Of a stretch of DNA of 64,000 bases, positions 35,794-44,515 are shown in pieces. Below the pieces are notes generated by a model. It was not told where the DNA came from, did not search any database, and saw only the letters and a list, made by a program, of their open reading frames with translations. The stretch is from Sphingopyxis macrogoltabida (GTDB lineage Bacteria > Pseudomonadota > Alphaproteobacteria > Sphingomonadales > Sphingomonadaceae), in assembly GCF_001314325.1 (NCBI RefSeq), contig NZ_CP009430.1, forward strand, positions 1 through 64,000. The letters run 5' to 3'. The position numbers and the translations under genes were made by a program. The stretch's first letter is position 1. Each line of letters opens with the position of its first letter.

Positions 35794-36390
35794 ATGATGA
35801 TGAGGTCACCTCATTTCGACAACCCAGCGCCCCCACCCATTTCCGCGATCCCTGCACGAGGCCCGGCCCAGGAAGGCAGTGCCTCGTGCCTGGCCGCGCT
35901 GCATAATCAATATGGCGATGCAGCCGCCTTACTTCGCCGCAGCGACGAGGGCAGGGGACTCAGCCGGGTCCGCTACCGCGACGCGGCTGGAGCGCTTTCA
36001 ATGCTTGGGGTCGAGGCGCGTGCAACCGAGGTGTTGCTGTACCGGGCCGGCGTCATTGCACAGCTCGGGCTTAGCGCGCATTTGCTCGATGTCGGGTTCG
36101 ACGATCAATGGTGCGCGAAGCATATCCGACAGGACATCGCGAAAGCGCTTGCTTATGCCAATGCCAGTGGATTGGACTGGGAGCGCGCTGAAATGCTGCG
36201 GCTGGCCGACACGCTCTCGCCTTACTGGAAATGGAACCGCATCGCGATCTGGCATCGTGGACGGCCCGACGATGGCGGCTTCGCACTGGAGGAGGTGACG
36301 ATCCTGCTGCTTGCGCTGCTCGATCAGGTGCGCGCGGTGACCGGACATCGCGTTTATCGATCAGATCGGTGCCGAGCTGAATCCGGTTAA
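35794..36390 (+). CDS. Hypothetical protein
   Basis: A protein of about 198 residues, mostly helical, with Trp-rich segments (YWKWNRIAIWHRG, LDWERAEMLRLADTL). No family is recognised. The start region has three consecutive ATGs (35794, 35797, 35800); GAGGAAG at 35787-35793 favours one of the later two. It is preceded by an unusually structured leader and ends in a convergent overlap (TTAA) with higA. Confidence 0.5.
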   Translation: MMMRSPHFDNPAPPPISAIPARGPAQEGSASCLAALHNQYGDAAALLRRSDEGRGLSRVRYRDAAGALSMLGVEARATEVLLYRAGVIAQLGLSAHLLDVGFDDQWCAKHIRQDIAKALAYANASGLDWERAEMLRLADTLSPYWKWNRIAIWHRGRPDDGGFALEEVTILLLALLDQVRAVTGHRVYRSDRCRAESG

Positions 36391-36755
36391 GCGCTCAGTT
36401 CATACTCCTGGACGAGCCGCTCAGCTGGAATATGCCAAGCTTTGTTGAGCTTCCGGATCATACCGAGTGTCAGAGGACGCTTGCGACGAAGAATTTCGGT
36501 CGCGCGGCTCTTGCCGATCAGAGCCGCAAGATCCGATTGGTTCAGCCCTTCCGCTTCCATGGCCGCCTCGATTGCCTGCACAGGATCGAGATGCTTGCCG
36601 ATTGGCCAACGATGCTCTTCATAATCATGGACGAGCGTGATCATGATCGCCAGCCGATCATAATCTTGAGACCCTTCGGCCGCGTTCCAAAGGCCCTTCA
36701 TTTCCTCCAACGCTTCAGCATGATCTTCGTCGTTCTTGATGGGACGAATATCCAT
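36387..36755 (-). CDS. higA: HigA-type antitoxin
   Basis: A 122-residue protein with a C-terminal XRE helix-turn-helix (LNQSDLAALIGKSRATEILR, then KRPLTLGMIRKLNKAWHIP), the standard HigA antitoxin form. It follows the HigB-type toxin by 12 bases, toxin first, as in higBA operons. The ATG at 36755 has GAGAGG eight bases upstream. It probably represses the operon through the repeats at 37087-37127. Confidence 0.88.
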   Translation of the reverse strand: MDIRPIKNDEDHAEALEEMKGLWNAAEGSQDYDRLAIMITLVHDYEEHRWPIGKHLDPVQAIEAAMEAEGLNQSDLAALIGKSRATEILRRKRPLTLGMIRKLNKAWHIPAERLVQEYELSA

Positions 36756-36767
36756 TTCCAATACCTC

Positions 36768-37070
36768 TCAAAATTGATCGACGCTCAGGGCATCGATGCG
36801 ATCATATTCAGCATGAGTGCCGATGAATTTTATCCAGCCAGTTTTCAGGCCGTAGTGGAATGATACGATTAAACGATAATCGCCACCCGCGACCTCAAAC
36901 CGAACCCTTTCCCCATTCAAAACTTTGGCCTTCGCGAACGAGGCCATGACCTCATTTCCATTCGCCCACTCCGATGCATTGGTGATCGAGTACCAATGTT
37001 CGAGGGATGCCTTGGTCTCCGGGTGCTTGGCCCAAAACGCTACAAGCGTGTTCCGTGCAATGATCCTCAT
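36768..37070 (-). CDS. higB: HigB-type mRNA interferase toxin
   Basis: A 100-residue toxin of the HigB_toxin family (PF09907), with the characteristic blocks AFWAKHPETKASLEHWY, NGERVRFEVAGGDYRLIVSF and the ending WIKFIGTHAEYDRID. It should cleave ribosome-bound mRNA when the antitoxin is lost. It is immediately upstream of higA. Confidence 0.9.
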   Translation of the reverse strand: MRIIARNTLVAFWAKHPETKASLEHWYSITNASEWANGNEVMASFAKAKVLNGERVRFEVAGGDYRLIVSFHYGLKTGWIKFIGTHAEYDRIDALSVDQF

Positions 37071-37082
37071 CTGAAGCCTATA

Positions 37083-37217
37083 TCAGTTCCCAAATCGGGA
37101 ATCAATAACAAATTCCCAAATCGGGAACTCGCTGAAGCTGAGATCGTCGGCGTCGGCGGAGACAATCCGGCCGACCGGCAGGCCAAACGCCTCGAGCCAT
37201 ACATCGAGTTCGGTCAC
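37083..37217 (-). pseudogene. hipA: Truncated hipA fragment
   Basis: A 44-codon frame beginning with GTG at 37217, overlapping the hipB stop as GTGA. It starts TELDVWLEAFGLPVGRIVSA and DADDLSFS, which fits the N-terminal hipA-coupling domain (PF13657), then diverges into WEFVIDSRFGN and stops inside the first higBA operator. The kinase domain is missing. The junction near 37130-37140 coincides with the start of the higBA operator region, suggesting replacement of hipA by the higBA module. Confidence 0.7.
37087..37127. promoter_or_regulatory. Twin operators upstream of higBA
   Basis: The 15-mer TTCCCAAATCGGGAA (arms TTCCC and GGGAA, 5-bp centre) occurs identically at 37087-37101 and 37113-37127, 26 bp apart and just upstream of the higB start. 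This is a typical antitoxin operator arrangement. Confidence 0.65.
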
Positions 37218-37576
37218 TGCGCCCGCAGCTCTGCGAAAATGTCGATGCCGGCGGCGGCACAGCAGCGCAGGACGCGAGCAGCCTCGAGCGTGGGCTTTCC
37301 ACTTTCGAGCTCGGAAACGAAGCGGCGTCCCACTCCGGCCAGATCTGCGAAGCGTTGCTGGGTAAGTCCGAGTTGCAGTCGCGCCGTGCGGACGAGCGCG
37401 CCAAGGTCTGCGACGCTGGCGAGGCGAATCCTTTTGGGTTGGCGCGGGGGCAGCGGCGCGGTTGCGCTGGCCGCGGCGTTTGGCGATCCGCGGCTAGTGC
37501 CGACCTTCAGCGTTGAGCGGTTTCCCGCAAGGATCTCCAAGATCGCCGATTGACCGGACACGCGGCCGCGCAGCAA
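37214..37576 (-). CDS. hipB: HipB-like antitoxin / HTH regulator
   Basis: A protein of up to 120 residues with a HipB-type XRE domain at the C-terminal end (LGLTQQRFADLAGVGRRFVS, then ELESGKPTLEAARVLRCC). The start is uncertain within the first 50 codons. Its partner hipA is only a fragment, so this is an orphan antitoxin, perhaps retained as a regulator. Confidence 0.75.
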   Translation of the reverse strand: MLRGRVSGQSAILEILAGNRSTLKVGTSRGSPNAAASATAPLPPRQPKRIRLASVADLGALVRTARLQLGLTQQRFADLAGVGRRFVSELESGKPTLEAARVLRCCAAAGIDIFAELRAQ

Positions 37577-37848
37577 CGCGGCTTCACCGGCTGCAGCCTT
37601 TTCGACGGCGGACTTGTTCTCACTTGCGCGAGGTTCCGTCGCCGGTCTTCATGTAAATCTGGTCGAAGTCTCGCAACGGGCGCGGTCAACTCTGGACGAT
37701 GTTCGAGACCTTGTTGATCGCATCTCATCGGTCGAGTGTATCATTGGCAACTTTCTCCCGTGCCCCGCGACCGGCGAGAATTCGGACGGTCCTGCTGCGC
37801 ATCGTCAATTCGGCAAGTCTGCCGCGCTGTGGCGCGAGCAGCGTTGCG

Positions 37849-39201
37849 TCACGCCGCTTTATCTAGGTTTCGGCCGTAAACACGCCGTGCTGCTTCCACA
37901 TAAGGGGGAATCGCGGATACGACGAAGGCGAATGTTACCGGAATGGAGATGGCTGTAACAGTGATTAGAGAATATCCGAGACCGGTCTTGGCGCCAAAGA
38001 CATGATCCGAAAACAGCGCGACGAGCAGCGAGCCCAAGGTTAAACCCACCACATTGAGAGCAATATAATTGAGCGATGTGACGCGCGCGCGAATTCCGCT
38101 TGGCGCCATCATGGCAATCGCCACGACCGGTAACGGTGTGACGCAGCCGAGTAGCGCAAATCCGATGATTGCACAGATTAGTGTCAGCGTGAGGTCGGTC
38201 TGAAGCAATGACAACAAATAGAGCGCACCGCCCAAGCTGATACCGACCAGATATGTATAGATCAGGACGGAGGGATAACCGCGGCGCGCGACCTTTCCGA
38301 CCGCGATGGGAGAGACGACCGCTAGGGCGGTCGACAGCAGCACCGCAAATCCGAAATAATAGGCCGCACGCGCCGGGGACAAGTCGAAAGTTCGGACGAG
38401 ATAGGTCGGGAACCACACGACGGCGCTATAGGTGACAACTGCCTTGAAGGCATGGCCCGTCAGAAAACATGAATAGAAACGGACGGCCACGGACGGTGAC
38501 CGGAAAGCACCCTCGCTCTCCAGCGCCCTTACTGCCGCTGTCCCAAGCACGCCGCGAGCGGGCTCACGCGTTGTGAGCAGAAGCAGCGCCGCAAGGAGCA
38601 TTCCTGGGATACCGACCAGGATCAGGGTCGATCGCCAGATCGGCAAGGATGCCATTCCGGGAACAATGTCGAATGCGCCGCCCTCGAGCAAAGCGATGAT
38701 CGCTCCTCCCACGAAATAGGTCGAAGCGGTTCCCATATGACCACCGGCCAAGAAGACCGCCGTCGGCGTCGTTCGCTGGACCGGGAGGAAGCGGTCGCCA
38801 ATCAACGAAATCGCTGCGGGTGCGAGAGCGGCTTCGCCAATCGCAAGGACCGCACGGAGAATTACGAGGGCGGTAAAATTCTCGGCGAAAGCCGATCCAA
38901 TCGTTGCCGCGCTCCAGACAAAAACAGCCGTGCAAAGGATGACGATACGATTGCCGCGGTCGATCAGAAACGCGATCGGGAAAGCCGCAAGCGAGTAAAG
39001 TATCGCGAAGGAGGGACCGAGCAAGACCGAGACGGCGGTGTCGCTGATATTCAGATCTTGCTTGAGCGGCTCAATCAGCAGCGTCAAGACCAGACGGTCG
39101 ATGAGCGCGAGAATATAGAGAAGCGTCAGAATGATGACTACGTACCAGCCGCCAATGAGCCATCCGCGCTCAGGCGATAGCCGCCACTTCTTACCAGCCA
39201 T
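37849..39201 (-). CDS. MFS transporter, Spinster-like
   Basis: A 450-residue 12-helix major facilitator. The N-terminal helix ends in ALIDRLVLTLLIEPLKQDL, followed by SFAILYSLAAFPIAFLIDRGNR, the pattern of the Spinster-like MFS group frequent in sphingomonad degradation clusters. It likely imports a catabolic substrate or exports an intermediate. It lies at the left edge of the catabolic island and is read towards the plasmid backbone; its upstream interval also holds one copy of the island operator. Confidence 0.88.
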   Translation of the reverse strand: MAGKKWRLSPERGWLIGGWYVVIILTLLYILALIDRLVLTLLIEPLKQDLNISDTAVSVLLGPSFAILYSLAAFPIAFLIDRGNRIVILCTAVFVWSAATIGSAFAENFTALVILRAVLAIGEAALAPAAISLIGDRFLPVQRTTPTAVFLAGGHMGTASTYFVGGAIIALLEGGAFDIVPGMASLPIWRSTLILVGIPGMLLAALLLLTTREPARGVLGTAAVRALESEGAFRSPSVAVRFYSCFLTGHAFKAVVTYSAVVWFPTYLVRTFDLSPARAAYYFGFAVLLSTALAVVSPIAVGKVARRGYPSVLIYTYLVGISLGGALYLLSLLQTDLTLTLICAIIGFALLGCVTPLPVVAIAMMAPSGIRARVTSLNYIALNVVGLTLGSLLVALFSDHVFGAKTGLGYSLITVTAISIPVTFAFVVSAIPPYVEAARRVYGRNLDKAA

Positions 39202-39490
39202 TGCATGATTTCCTCATTCCGGCGCTCCCGCGCATCGCATTCATTGTTCGCATGGCCAGAAAACTTTCCGAGCGTAGCTTGCAACGAACCTGGATGCCGG
39301 CCGAGAATTTGCAGGAGGGCGCGCGCGGCGGCCCAATCGTCTGGAGCACGACCGCATCGAATTCCATAAATCGCCGTGCAGCCTCACATCGACTCCCCCC
39401 TCCGCCAGTCGAATGTTCGGTTGAATTATCCGACAATCAGACTAAAGACAATCGAAAGCGATACGATAATTTCTGGAGGGGGGACCAGTC
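39202..39490. other. Divergent promoter interval with one regulon operator
   Basis: No gene is seen in this interval. It separates the MFS gene from the wrecked TonB receptor and carries the operator copy at 39425-39437. Confidence 0.5.
39425..39437. promoter_or_regulatory. Catabolic-regulon operator copy a
   Basis: ATTATCCGACAAT matches 12 of 13 bases of the island palindrome ATTGTCCGACAAT. It lies 53 bp upstream of the decayed TonB-receptor start codon, close to the spacing seen at the intact receptor (36 bp). No good -35 box was seen at the expected distance. Confidence 0.6.
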
Positions 39491-39802
39491 ATGTCATAGC
39501 GTGCGCGCATTCTATGTTTGGCGGCTTTATTGGTGGAAATGCTGGCGCCCGCACCGGCATTTGCGAAGCAGGCCGTCAATTCAATCGCGATTTCTTCCGC
39601 CGAAACGCAAGCGCCCCAGCCAGCGGTGACACCGAAATTCCGCAGGACGATTCCGCGGACATTGTTGTGACCGGGTCGCTAATCTCTGAACCCCAACCTG
39701 ATTTCGGCAGCGCCGGTCACGCAAGTCGAGCGTGAACTCTTCATCGAATATTTTGGCGCGCTTGATGCTGCGGGGATTAATCCTGGGCTCCTGAACGACT
39801 GA
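39491..39802 (+). pseudogene. TonB-dependent receptor fragment, nonsense and frameshift mutations
   Basis: A strong ribosome site (GGAGGGGGG) precedes ATG at 39491, but the third codon is TAG. The frame then gives a signal peptide (CLAALLVEMLAPAPAFA) and AETQAPQPAVTP. After a frame change it reads DSADIVVTGSLIS, a TonB-box and plug start, and after a second change NPNLISAAPVTQVER, running to a stop near 39800. Only the N-terminal plug beginning survives. The sequence type differs from the intact receptor downstream, so it is not simply a duplicate. Confidence 0.75.
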
Positions 39803-39888
39803 ATTCGTTTGTCGCACCGCGGTCGCGCTGACGGCCACTTCGCACCGTGGCGCGCAACGTCTGCCGCCGCCAGAGGTCTCGCGGGCGC

Positions 39889-40566
39889 TTAGCTGCTGGC
39901 CGGAAGCAGAGGCTCGAAGGCCGCCCTGAGCGCCGCGATCAGCAGCCCGGGCTGTTCGAGCGGAATCAGGTGACCGCTATGCTCAATGACGGTCAACAGC
40001 GAACCCGGAATATGCTCGTGCAAGGTGCGGCTCTCATCGATCGTGCGCAATTCGTCCTGTGCAGCGGCCACTACGAGTGTAGGGCAGGTGATTTCTCCGA
40101 GACGCGCCGTATCGTCGTCGCGGTGAAATTGTGTTTGCCGGGCGAATACCTCACCGCCGAGGCGCCGGCTCATATCCTGTACCCGGACGATCAGCGCTTC
40201 GCTGCGGTGGTCGGGATGGAGTGAGCGAGCGACCGCTGCTCGGCTGAGTTCGCGAAAGGTACCGGGCCGAAGGGGCGGGGAAGGCAATGACTCGCTGCCG
40301 CGCGATGAGGTTGCAACCAGTGCCAGGCCGCAGATACGGTGCGGGGCCTTATAGGCGATCTGCCGCGCGACATAGCCCCCCATCGAGAAGCCGATAACGA
40401 GTGCGGGTCCGTTCGTCACGCGCAGGGCGCGTGCGGCGATGCCATCGATCGTGCTGTCCATCGCCGTGTCGATGTCGATCGCGCGCCCGAAATCCGCCAA
40501 GGCGGCGCGCATCTCGCTCCACAGATCGGCGTCGAGCATGAAGCCGGGGATCAGAAGAATATCCAT
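39889..40566 (-). CDS. Alpha/beta hydrolase, small
   Basis: A 225-residue alpha/beta-hydrolase. The opening MDILLIPGFMLDADLWSEM, nucleophile elbow GFSMGGYVAR, the AAAQDELRT acid region and the late EHSGHLIPLEQP histidine make a complete triad. It resembles the MhpC/esterase-like group. It lies divergent to the TonB receptor, sharing the interval with operator copy b. It may hydrolyse an ester, lactone or C-C bond in the degradation route; this is inference. Confidence 0.8.
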   Translation of the reverse strand: MDILLIPGFMLDADLWSEMRAALADFGRAIDIDTAMDSTIDGIAARALRVTNGPALVIGFSMGGYVARQIAYKAPHRICGLALVATSSRGSESLPSPPLRPGTFRELSRAAVARSLHPDHRSEALIVRVQDMSRRLGGEVFARQTQFHRDDDTARLGEITCPTLVVAAAQDELRTIDESRTLHEHIPGSLLTVIEHSGHLIPLEQPGLLIAALRAAFEPLLPASS

Positions 40567-40649
40567 GCCGCATCTTGGCACGACCCTTGACAGGGGTCAC
40601 CTGGCAGATGCGTACCGCGGCTTCCACCAGGCCGCGCGCCGATCTTTCG

Positions 40650-40685
40650 TTGACTCATTCTCCTACTATCGTATTGTCGGACAAT
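40650..40685 (+). promoter_or_regulatory. Receptor promoter with regulon operator copy b
   Basis: TTGACT (40650-40655) and TATTGT (40672-40677) lie 16 bp apart, and the perfect palindrome ATTGTCGGACAAT (40673-40685) covers the -10. This should drive the TonB receptor and perhaps the following MFS gene. Confidence 0.65.
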
Positions 40686-40721
40686 CAGGCGATAGACTTG
40701 ACGACAAATGGGAGGTTCGAA

Positions 40722-43115
40722 ATGAAGCCGAGTCATTGGACATATGCGATCTCTACCGTCTGTCTCGCGATGAGCGCCAAGCCTGCAAATGCGCAGGATG
40801 CGGCCGAAAAAATGAGCACAGCGGCGCAGGCCGAGCCCTACGGCGGCGACATCATTGTTACCGCGCGCAAGCGCGAGGAGACGTCGCTTTCTGTCCCGGT
40901 GATCATCAGTGCCATAGGGCAGCAGGAGATCGCGCGCCGGGGACTTTCGGAGATCGATACGATCGCACGGTCGATCCCGTCGCTGGTCGTCGGTGAGGGA
41001 GGTGGTACCATCCAGGGCGGAAATGTCGCCATTCGGGGTATTGGAGGCGCCGATTCCAATCCGTTGGGAGATCAGGCCGTCGCTTTCAATATCGATGGCG
41101 TTGCAATCGCACGGGCGTCGGTTCGGCGATTGTCGCAAATGGACATTCAGCAGATAGAGGTGCTGAAAGGTCCGCAGGCGCTTTTCTTCGGGAAAAACAG
41201 TCCGGGCGGCGTCGTCTCTATCCGCAGCGCCGATCCGACCCGCGAATTCGCCGCGCAGGCTATGTTCGGCTTCGAAGGCGAGTCGCGCGAGTTTCGCGAG
41301 GAGGGCTATGTCTCCGGGCCCCTGTCCGACACGCTTGGCGCCCGGCTGGCGGTGTCGCGCACCGATTCACGGGGCTATGCTAAGAATTTGGTGCCGGCTT
41401 CGTCGCCTTTCGCGCCGCGCGAACGATGGTCGCCTGAAGTCCATGAAATCGCGGCGCGCGGAACCCTCAAATGGGAGCCGACGAGCCGCCTTGCGGTGAC
41501 GGCCAAGCTCGCATTCAGCAAGCTGCACGGGTCGGGGACCTATTCGAACCAGGAATATGTCGATTGCCCCTTCGGAGCGCCTCAACCGCTCAGCTCGGGC
41601 ATGGTCGATGACTGTACGGCTGATGGGCGCAACATCGTCGGCGAGCCCGGCGACGTGCTCGGAGCGATTCCGGGGTTCAATGGAGGGAAATCCTACGGCA
41701 AATTTTCGCAGGTCCTTGGCAGCCTCAACATCGACTATGATCTGACGGACAGCCTCACCCTGACGAGCGTGACCGGCTATTACCGATCGCACGCCGACAG
41801 CAAGAACAATTTCACTAACGCCTATTATGCGCCCACGGTGGGCATCTCCTACCTGGTTCTGAATATTCGCGAACTGTCCGAAGAGGTCCGCCTCACCAGC
41901 GACTTCGACGGGATGCTGAATTTTACGGTCGGCGGATATTATCAGGAAATGCGGGGCTACTTCCTCAACCGAAGCGCCTTCAACGTGGTCGCGCCGACGA
42001 TCAACACCCAGGCCCAATATCGCCAGGAAGGTTCGGCGTTTTCGGCCTTCGGGCAGTTGCGATTGGCCTTGAGCCCGACGCTCGAGCTTGCAGGTGGCGG
42101 ACGCTATTCGACCGAAAGAAAATATATTCCCTCGGCGATGATCGGCACCGCCGGACCGCTCGCGACCACCGGGAGCACCACGCTGATTCCGCGCACGATC
42201 CTGATCAACGGCGTGCCGAAGAACCGCGAACGCTGGAACGATTTTTCTCCCGAAGCGACGCTGACCTGGCGGCCGACCAATGCGCTGACGATCTTCGGGG
42301 CATACAAGACCGGCTTCCTGTCGGGAGGCTTCAACGTCGGCAATTCCAACAGCTTCACCGATATCGAATATGCGCCGGAAACGATCGAAGGTTTCGAAGC
42401 CGGGATCAAGACCAGGCTCTTCGATGGATCGCTCCGGCTTGACCTTTCGGCCTACACCTACAAGCTCGACGATCTGCAGGTGACCGTGCCGGTGGGACCC
42501 ACCAACGCAACCGAGCTCCGCAATGCTGCGGGCTCGCGGATCAAGGGTGTCGAGTTCGAGGCCAATTACCGCACACCGCTCGACGGGCTCTCGCTCAAGG
42601 GGGCCATCGCCTATACTCAGGCCCGCTACACCGATTATCTCTCGGCCTGTTACAGCGCACAGCCGGCGCCCGAATGTTCGGTCCGCTTCAATCCGGCGAC
42701 CGGTCAGTCGTCGCTGTCGCAGGACCTCTCGGGAACCCAGCTCGTGCGCGCGCCCGACTGGACGGGAAGCGCCGGTTTCCTCTACGAGGCGCCGATAGGC
42801 GGGAACCTGAAGTTTGGCCTGTCGGGCGACATGTCATTCAGCAGCAGCTTCTTCACCAGCTCGGACAATCGGCCGGCGGGGCGGCAGAGCGCCTACCAGC
42901 TCTACGATGCCGGCTTCTATGTCGCGGCGGACGACGACCGGTGGAAGGTCGCCTTCATCGGCCGCAACCTCGGCAACAGCTATTATTTTACCCGCAGCAT
43001 TGGCGTGACGCGTACAGGGGGTGCTGCCGGGGCCATCAACCCGGTTCCGGCCGACGTCGCCGGCGTGGTCAGTCGAGGGCGCGAGCTCTGGGCACGCTTC
43101 ACCGTCCAGTTCTAG
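40722..43115 (+). CDS. TonB-dependent outer-membrane receptor
   Basis: A 797-residue receptor. A signal peptide (cleavage near KPANA-QDA) is followed by the TonB box region GGDIIVTARKREE near residue 45, a plug domain (IARSIPSLVVGEGG, VAIRGIGG, IEVLKGPQALFFGKN) and a beta-barrel ending in LWARFTVQF with a terminal Phe. In sphingomonads such receptors import hydrophobic carbon sources as well as iron chelates; position and operator suggest uptake of the island's substrate. The ribosome site is GGGAGG. Confidence 0.93.
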   Translation: MKPSHWTYAISTVCLAMSAKPANAQDAAEKMSTAAQAEPYGGDIIVTARKREETSLSVPVIISAIGQQEIARRGLSEIDTIARSIPSLVVGEGGGTIQGGNVAIRGIGGADSNPLGDQAVAFNIDGVAIARASVRRLSQMDIQQIEVLKGPQALFFGKNSPGGVVSIRSADPTREFAAQAMFGFEGESREFREEGYVSGPLSDTLGARLAVSRTDSRGYAKNLVPASSPFAPRERWSPEVHEIAARGTLKWEPTSRLAVTAKLAFSKLHGSGTYSNQEYVDCPFGAPQPLSSGMVDDCTADGRNIVGEPGDVLGAIPGFNGGKSYGKFSQVLGSLNIDYDLTDSLTLTSVTGYYRSHADSKNNFTNAYYAPTVGISYLVLNIRELSEEVRLTSDFDGMLNFTVGGYYQEMRGYFLNRSAFNVVAPTINTQAQYRQEGSAFSAFGQLRLALSPTLELAGGGRYSTERKYIPSAMIGTAGPLATTGSTTLIPRTILINGVPKNRERWNDFSPEATLTWRPTNALTIFGAYKTGFLSGGFNVGNSNSFTDIEYAPETIEGFEAGIKTRLFDGSLRLDLSAYTYKLDDLQVTVPVGPTNATELRNAAGSRIKGVEFEANYRTPLDGLSLKGAIAYTQARYTDYLSACYSAQPAPECSVRFNPATGQSSLSQDLSGTQLVRAPDWTGSAGFLYEAPIGGNLKFGLSGDMSFSSSFFTSSDNRPAGRQSAYQLYDAGFYVAADDDRWKVAFIGRNLGNSYYFTRSIGVTRTGGAAGAINPVPADVAGVVSRGRELWARFTVQF

Positions 43116-43179
43116 ACCGGAGACCGGCGCGTCCCGGTAGCAGGCCGCCTCTGCCGCCTGATTGCAGCCGCCTTGAGGA

Positions 43180-44490
43180 ATGCACCATGGTATCGCGATG
43201 ATGAGCAAGCCCGAGGATGATGGTTCCGAAGCCGGTGCGAAGACCGCGTTGAAGCGGACTGCGCGGTCCGAATGGAAAGAAAGCTGGCGGGTCGTCTTCG
43301 TCTCGATGGTCGGCATCGGCATGGGCGGGATTCATATCTACAGCCTCGGTGCCTTCGTCATTCCGCTTTCCGAGGCGTTCGACTGGCCGCGCGCGCAAAT
43401 CACCTCCGGCCTCACTATCGTCTCGCTTTTCTCGATTCTCTGCTCGGCCTTTGTGGGCATGCTGATCGACCGGGTCGGACCGCGTCGAGTGGCGATCCCG
43501 GGCGTGATCGCCTTCGGACTATCGGTGGCCCTGCTGTCAACGACCGGACCCTCGATCTGGAACTGGTGGTTGCTGTGGATTCTCGTTGCGGCGTCGATCC
43601 AGTTCGCCAAAGCAACCGTATGGACCACGGCGGTCGCGGTCCGCTTCACGGCGAGCCGGGGCCTTACGATCGCGCTTGCGCTGAGCGGTGCCGGCCTTTC
43701 GGCTGCGCTGACCCCCTATCTGTCGAGCTATCTGATCGGCGCTTTCGGCTGGCGGCTTGCCTATATCATGCTCGCGCTGGGTTGGGGGCTTGTCACCCTG
43801 CCGCTCGCACTGGCATTTTTCCGCGATCGGCCGGCTTCTGTCCCGGACAGAGATCTGCGGCACGCACGCAAGCCGGTCGCGCCTGCCGCCAGACTTCGCG
43901 AGACTTATTTGTCGGTGCGCTTCTTCGGTCTCGGCATGGCGGCGTTCATGTCGGCAATCGTTTCGCTTGCCCTGCTCGTCCACTTCATCCCGATCATGGT
44001 CGATTCGGGGATCAGCAAGACCAGCGCGGCGGCCCTGGCGGGGGCTCTCGGCATCAGCTCGGCAGTCGGGCGGCTGGCCATAGGCTGGCTGTTCGACCGG
44101 TTTCCCGCGCGTATCGTGGGGAGCTTGGCTTTTGTCGTCCCGGCGCTTGCCTGTGCGCTCATCCTCTTTTTCAACGGATCGATGATCGAGGCGTTTATCA
44201 TCGCCTGCTGCATCGGCATCGCCATCGGTGCGGAAACCGACGTTGCCGCCTATCTGACCGCCAAATATTTCGACCTTCGTAACTATGGCGCGCTGTTCGG
44301 GATGCTGATGGGCATATTGAGCGGTGCGACGGGCGTGGGCCCGCTGCTGGCGGGATTGGCCTTCGACAATCAAGGCTCCTATGCGGTCTTCCTCTGGGCG
44401 GGCATCCCGGCATCGCTCGTCGCCGCTTCGCTCATCCTCGCCTTGGAGCGCATGCCGGGCGCGAGGGGTGACAGGACCGCGTCCGCTTGA
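43180..44490 (+). CDS. MFS transporter, OFA/monocarboxylate-like
   Basis: A 436-residue 12-helix major facilitator of the oxalate/formate-antiporter and monocarboxylate-transporter type (SEAFDWPRAQITSGLTIVSL, then MLIDRVGPRRVAIPGV). It follows the TonB receptor by 64 bp, so it is probably the inner-membrane step of the same uptake route. The start is unsettled: ATG at 43180 abuts its GAGG, while ATGs at 43198 and 43201 have no site. Confidence 0.85.
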   Translation: MHHGIAMMSKPEDDGSEAGAKTALKRTARSEWKESWRVVFVSMVGIGMGGIHIYSLGAFVIPLSEAFDWPRAQITSGLTIVSLFSILCSAFVGMLIDRVGPRRVAIPGVIAFGLSVALLSTTGPSIWNWWLLWILVAASIQFAKATVWTTAVAVRFTASRGLTIALALSGAGLSAALTPYLSSYLIGAFGWRLAYIMLALGWGLVTLPLALAFFRDRPASVPDRDLRHARKPVAPAARLRETYLSVRFFGLGMAAFMSAIVSLALLVHFIPIMVDSGISKTSAAALAGALGISSAVGRLAIGWLFDRFPARIVGSLAFVVPALACALILFFNGSMIEAFIIACCIGIAIGAETDVAAYLTAKYFDLRNYGALFGMLMGILSGATGVGPLLAGLAFDNQGSYAVFLWAGIPASLVAASLILALERMPGARGDRTASA

Positions 44491-44515
44491 TCGGCGCCGT
44501 CCGCGGCGCGGGCGT

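Noticed and set aside
37577..37848. Transposase or other gene remnant between hipB and the MFS gene
   Set aside because: Short minus-strand pieces such as DAINKVSNIVQS and DFDQIYMKTGDG look protein-like but do not form a recognisable family, and no terminal repeats were seen.
39889..40566. Calling the small hydrolase a ring-cleavage product hydrolase (MhpC-type)
   Set aside because: Only general alpha/beta-hydrolase motifs are visible and there is no meta-cleavage dioxygenase in the island.
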